DNA from: Acidobacteriaceae bacterium
GTDB taxonomy: Bacteria > Acidobacteriota > Terriglobia > Terriglobales > Acidobacteriaceae
Direction: 5' to 3'
Assembly: GCA_003139975.1 (NCBI GenBank)
Contig: PLHN01000533.1
Coordinates: 4,757 to 18,850 of the forward strand
Length of the DNA stretch: 14,094 nt
Shown here: positions 13,191 through 14,094 of the stretch, piece after piece
How positions within the stretch are numbered: position 1 is the first letter of the stretch
Layout: the number at the start of each line of letters is the position of its first letter
Position numbers and translations under genes: made by a program
The notes under the pieces: model-generated
Seen by the model: only the letters and a program-made list of their open reading frames with translations
Database searches by the model: none
What the model was told of the DNA's origin: nothing

Positions 13191-14094
13191 TTAGTCGCTC
13201 GCTTTCGCTGGCGTATTCACCGCAGCAGCCGACGTTGGAGGCGCTGGTATTGGCGTTACCTGCGCGTTTACCGGGGCGTTGGCAGTGTTGGCTTGAATGT
13301 TCTGCACAATCTGGTTCACGGGCGTTTCAAGAATCTGGAAGAACGGCTTCGGATACAGGCCAATCCAGAAGGCGCAAATGATGAGCGGCGCAAAGGTCAA
13401 CATCTCGCGCGGGGTGAGATCGTGCAGCTCTTCATTTTTCGGATTTGTGACCGTGCCGAAGAAAACTCGCTGGTAAAGCCATAGCAGATAAGCTGCGGCC
13501 AGAATGACGCCGGGCGCGGCCCATGCTGCCCATCTCCAGTTCGCGGTGAACGCGCCTTGCAGGATGGTGAATTCGCCGACGAAACCGTTCAGGAGCGGTA
13601 GTCCCATGGAAGAGAGGAACATGATCATCGTGATCGTTGCGTAAATTGGCATCACGTTGGAGATGCCGCCATATTCGGCGATTTCGCGCGTGTGGCGGCG
13701 TTCATAGAGAATGCCGACGATCAAGAAGAGCGCGCCGGTGGAGATGCCGTGATTGATCTGTTGCAGGACGGAACCGCTCAGGCCGAGAGGATTCAGCGCA
13801 AAGATCCCAAGCGTGCAGAACCCCAAGTGGCTGACCGACGAATACGCCACCAGCTTCTTCATGTCCTTCTGCATGAGCGAAACCAACGCGCCATAGATGA
13901 TGGCAATCACCGAGAGGCCGACCATCCAACCGCGTGGAGTGTAACCGAGGAAGCGATTCGTGCTCGTGATCACCTGCGGGAAAAACGGTAGCGTGAAGCG
14001 GATAAACCCATACGTACCCATCTTCAGCAGAACGCCCGCCAGGATGACCGAGCCAGCCGTTGGTGCTTCCACGTGCGCATCCGGCAGCCAGGTG
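13191..14094 (-). CDS. nuoM: NADH-quinone oxidoreductase subunit M, C-terminal part
   Basis: The frame is open to the right edge, so the N-terminal part is outside the window; 300 residues are visible. The visible part begins [20 protein letters not shown], a hallmark of NuoM, followed by the pump Lys in [12 protein letters not shown], the Lys-rich [19 protein letters not shown], and later helices ([33 protein letters not shown]). It is a proton-pumping antiporter-like subunit of complex I, and nuoN follows directly. The last 50 or so residues form an unusual Ala/Pro/Thr/Asn-rich tail ([18 protein letters not shown]) after the last helix, longer than in E. coli. A GTG at 14072 encodes the Val of HVEAPTAG and is not a start. 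Confidence 0.95.
   Translation of the reverse strand, partial: TWLPDAHVEAPTAGSVILAGVLLKMGTYGFIRFTLPFFPQVITSTNRFLGYTPRGWMVGLSVIAIIYGALVSLMQKDMKKLVAYSSVSHLGFCTLGIFALNPLGLSGSVLQQINHGISTGALFLIVGILYERRHTREIAEYGGISNVMPIYATITMIMFLSSMGLPLLNGFVGEFTILQGAFTANWRWAAWAAPGVILAAAYLLWLYQRVFFGTVTNPKNEELHDLTPREMLTFAPLIICAFWIGLYPKPFFQILETPVNQIVQNIQANTANAPVNAQVTPIPAPPTSAAAVNTPAKASD

Overview
The window looks like a chromosomal segment of an acidobacterium, probably class Terriglobia (Acidobacteriaceae/Koribacteraceae type). The signs are a very large outer-membrane receptor with an N-terminal carboxypeptidase-regulatory-like domain, a secreted VWFA protein of the kind named after Acidobacteria, an ATP synthase subunit c with a signal peptide, a cluster holding only the membrane (Fo) ATP synthase genes, and many short intergenic inverted repeats. 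The taxonomic call rests on gene content and recalled family knowledge, not on a search.

Layout. Positions 1-333 (+) hold the 3' end of a Ser/Thr/Asn-rich beta-repeat ORF interrupted by an in-frame TAG, closed by a strong terminator. Positions 471-4196 (-) encode a TonB-dependent/Oar-like outer-membrane protein. Positions 4386-6067 (-) hold two overlapping genes: a fused MoaD-MoaE molybdopterin synthase and, coupled by an ATGA overlap, the secreted VWFA protein. Positions 6264-8963 (+) encode a large cytoplasmic HEAT-like plus PilZ protein whose best start is a rare ATT codon with a near-perfect Shine-Dalgarno. A bidirectional terminator (8990-9021) separates it from the convergent Fo cluster on the minus strand: atpZ-type protein, atpI, atpB, atpE (11065 down to 9037). 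A gene-free stretch of about 600 bp (11066-11681) is filled with repeats and hairpins. The right edge (-) holds the 3' part of nuoM followed directly by nuoN, the end of a complex I operon.

How the genes fit together. nuoM/nuoN (proton pumping) and atpB/atpE (proton return through Fo) are energy-conservation modules that happen to be neighbours; the repeat-filled gap and lack of overlap suggest separate transcription units. The F1 genes and subunit b are absent after atpE, where a terminator sits, so the ATP synthase genes must be split between loci. The left half is envelope and cofactor biology. No mobile element, CRISPR array, rRNA or tRNA gene was recognised. No clear new multi-gene system is present; the most notable points are the ATT-initiated PilZ gene, the broken beta-repeat ORF, the MoaD-MoaE fusion coupled to a secreted VWFA protein, and the intergenic repeat structures.
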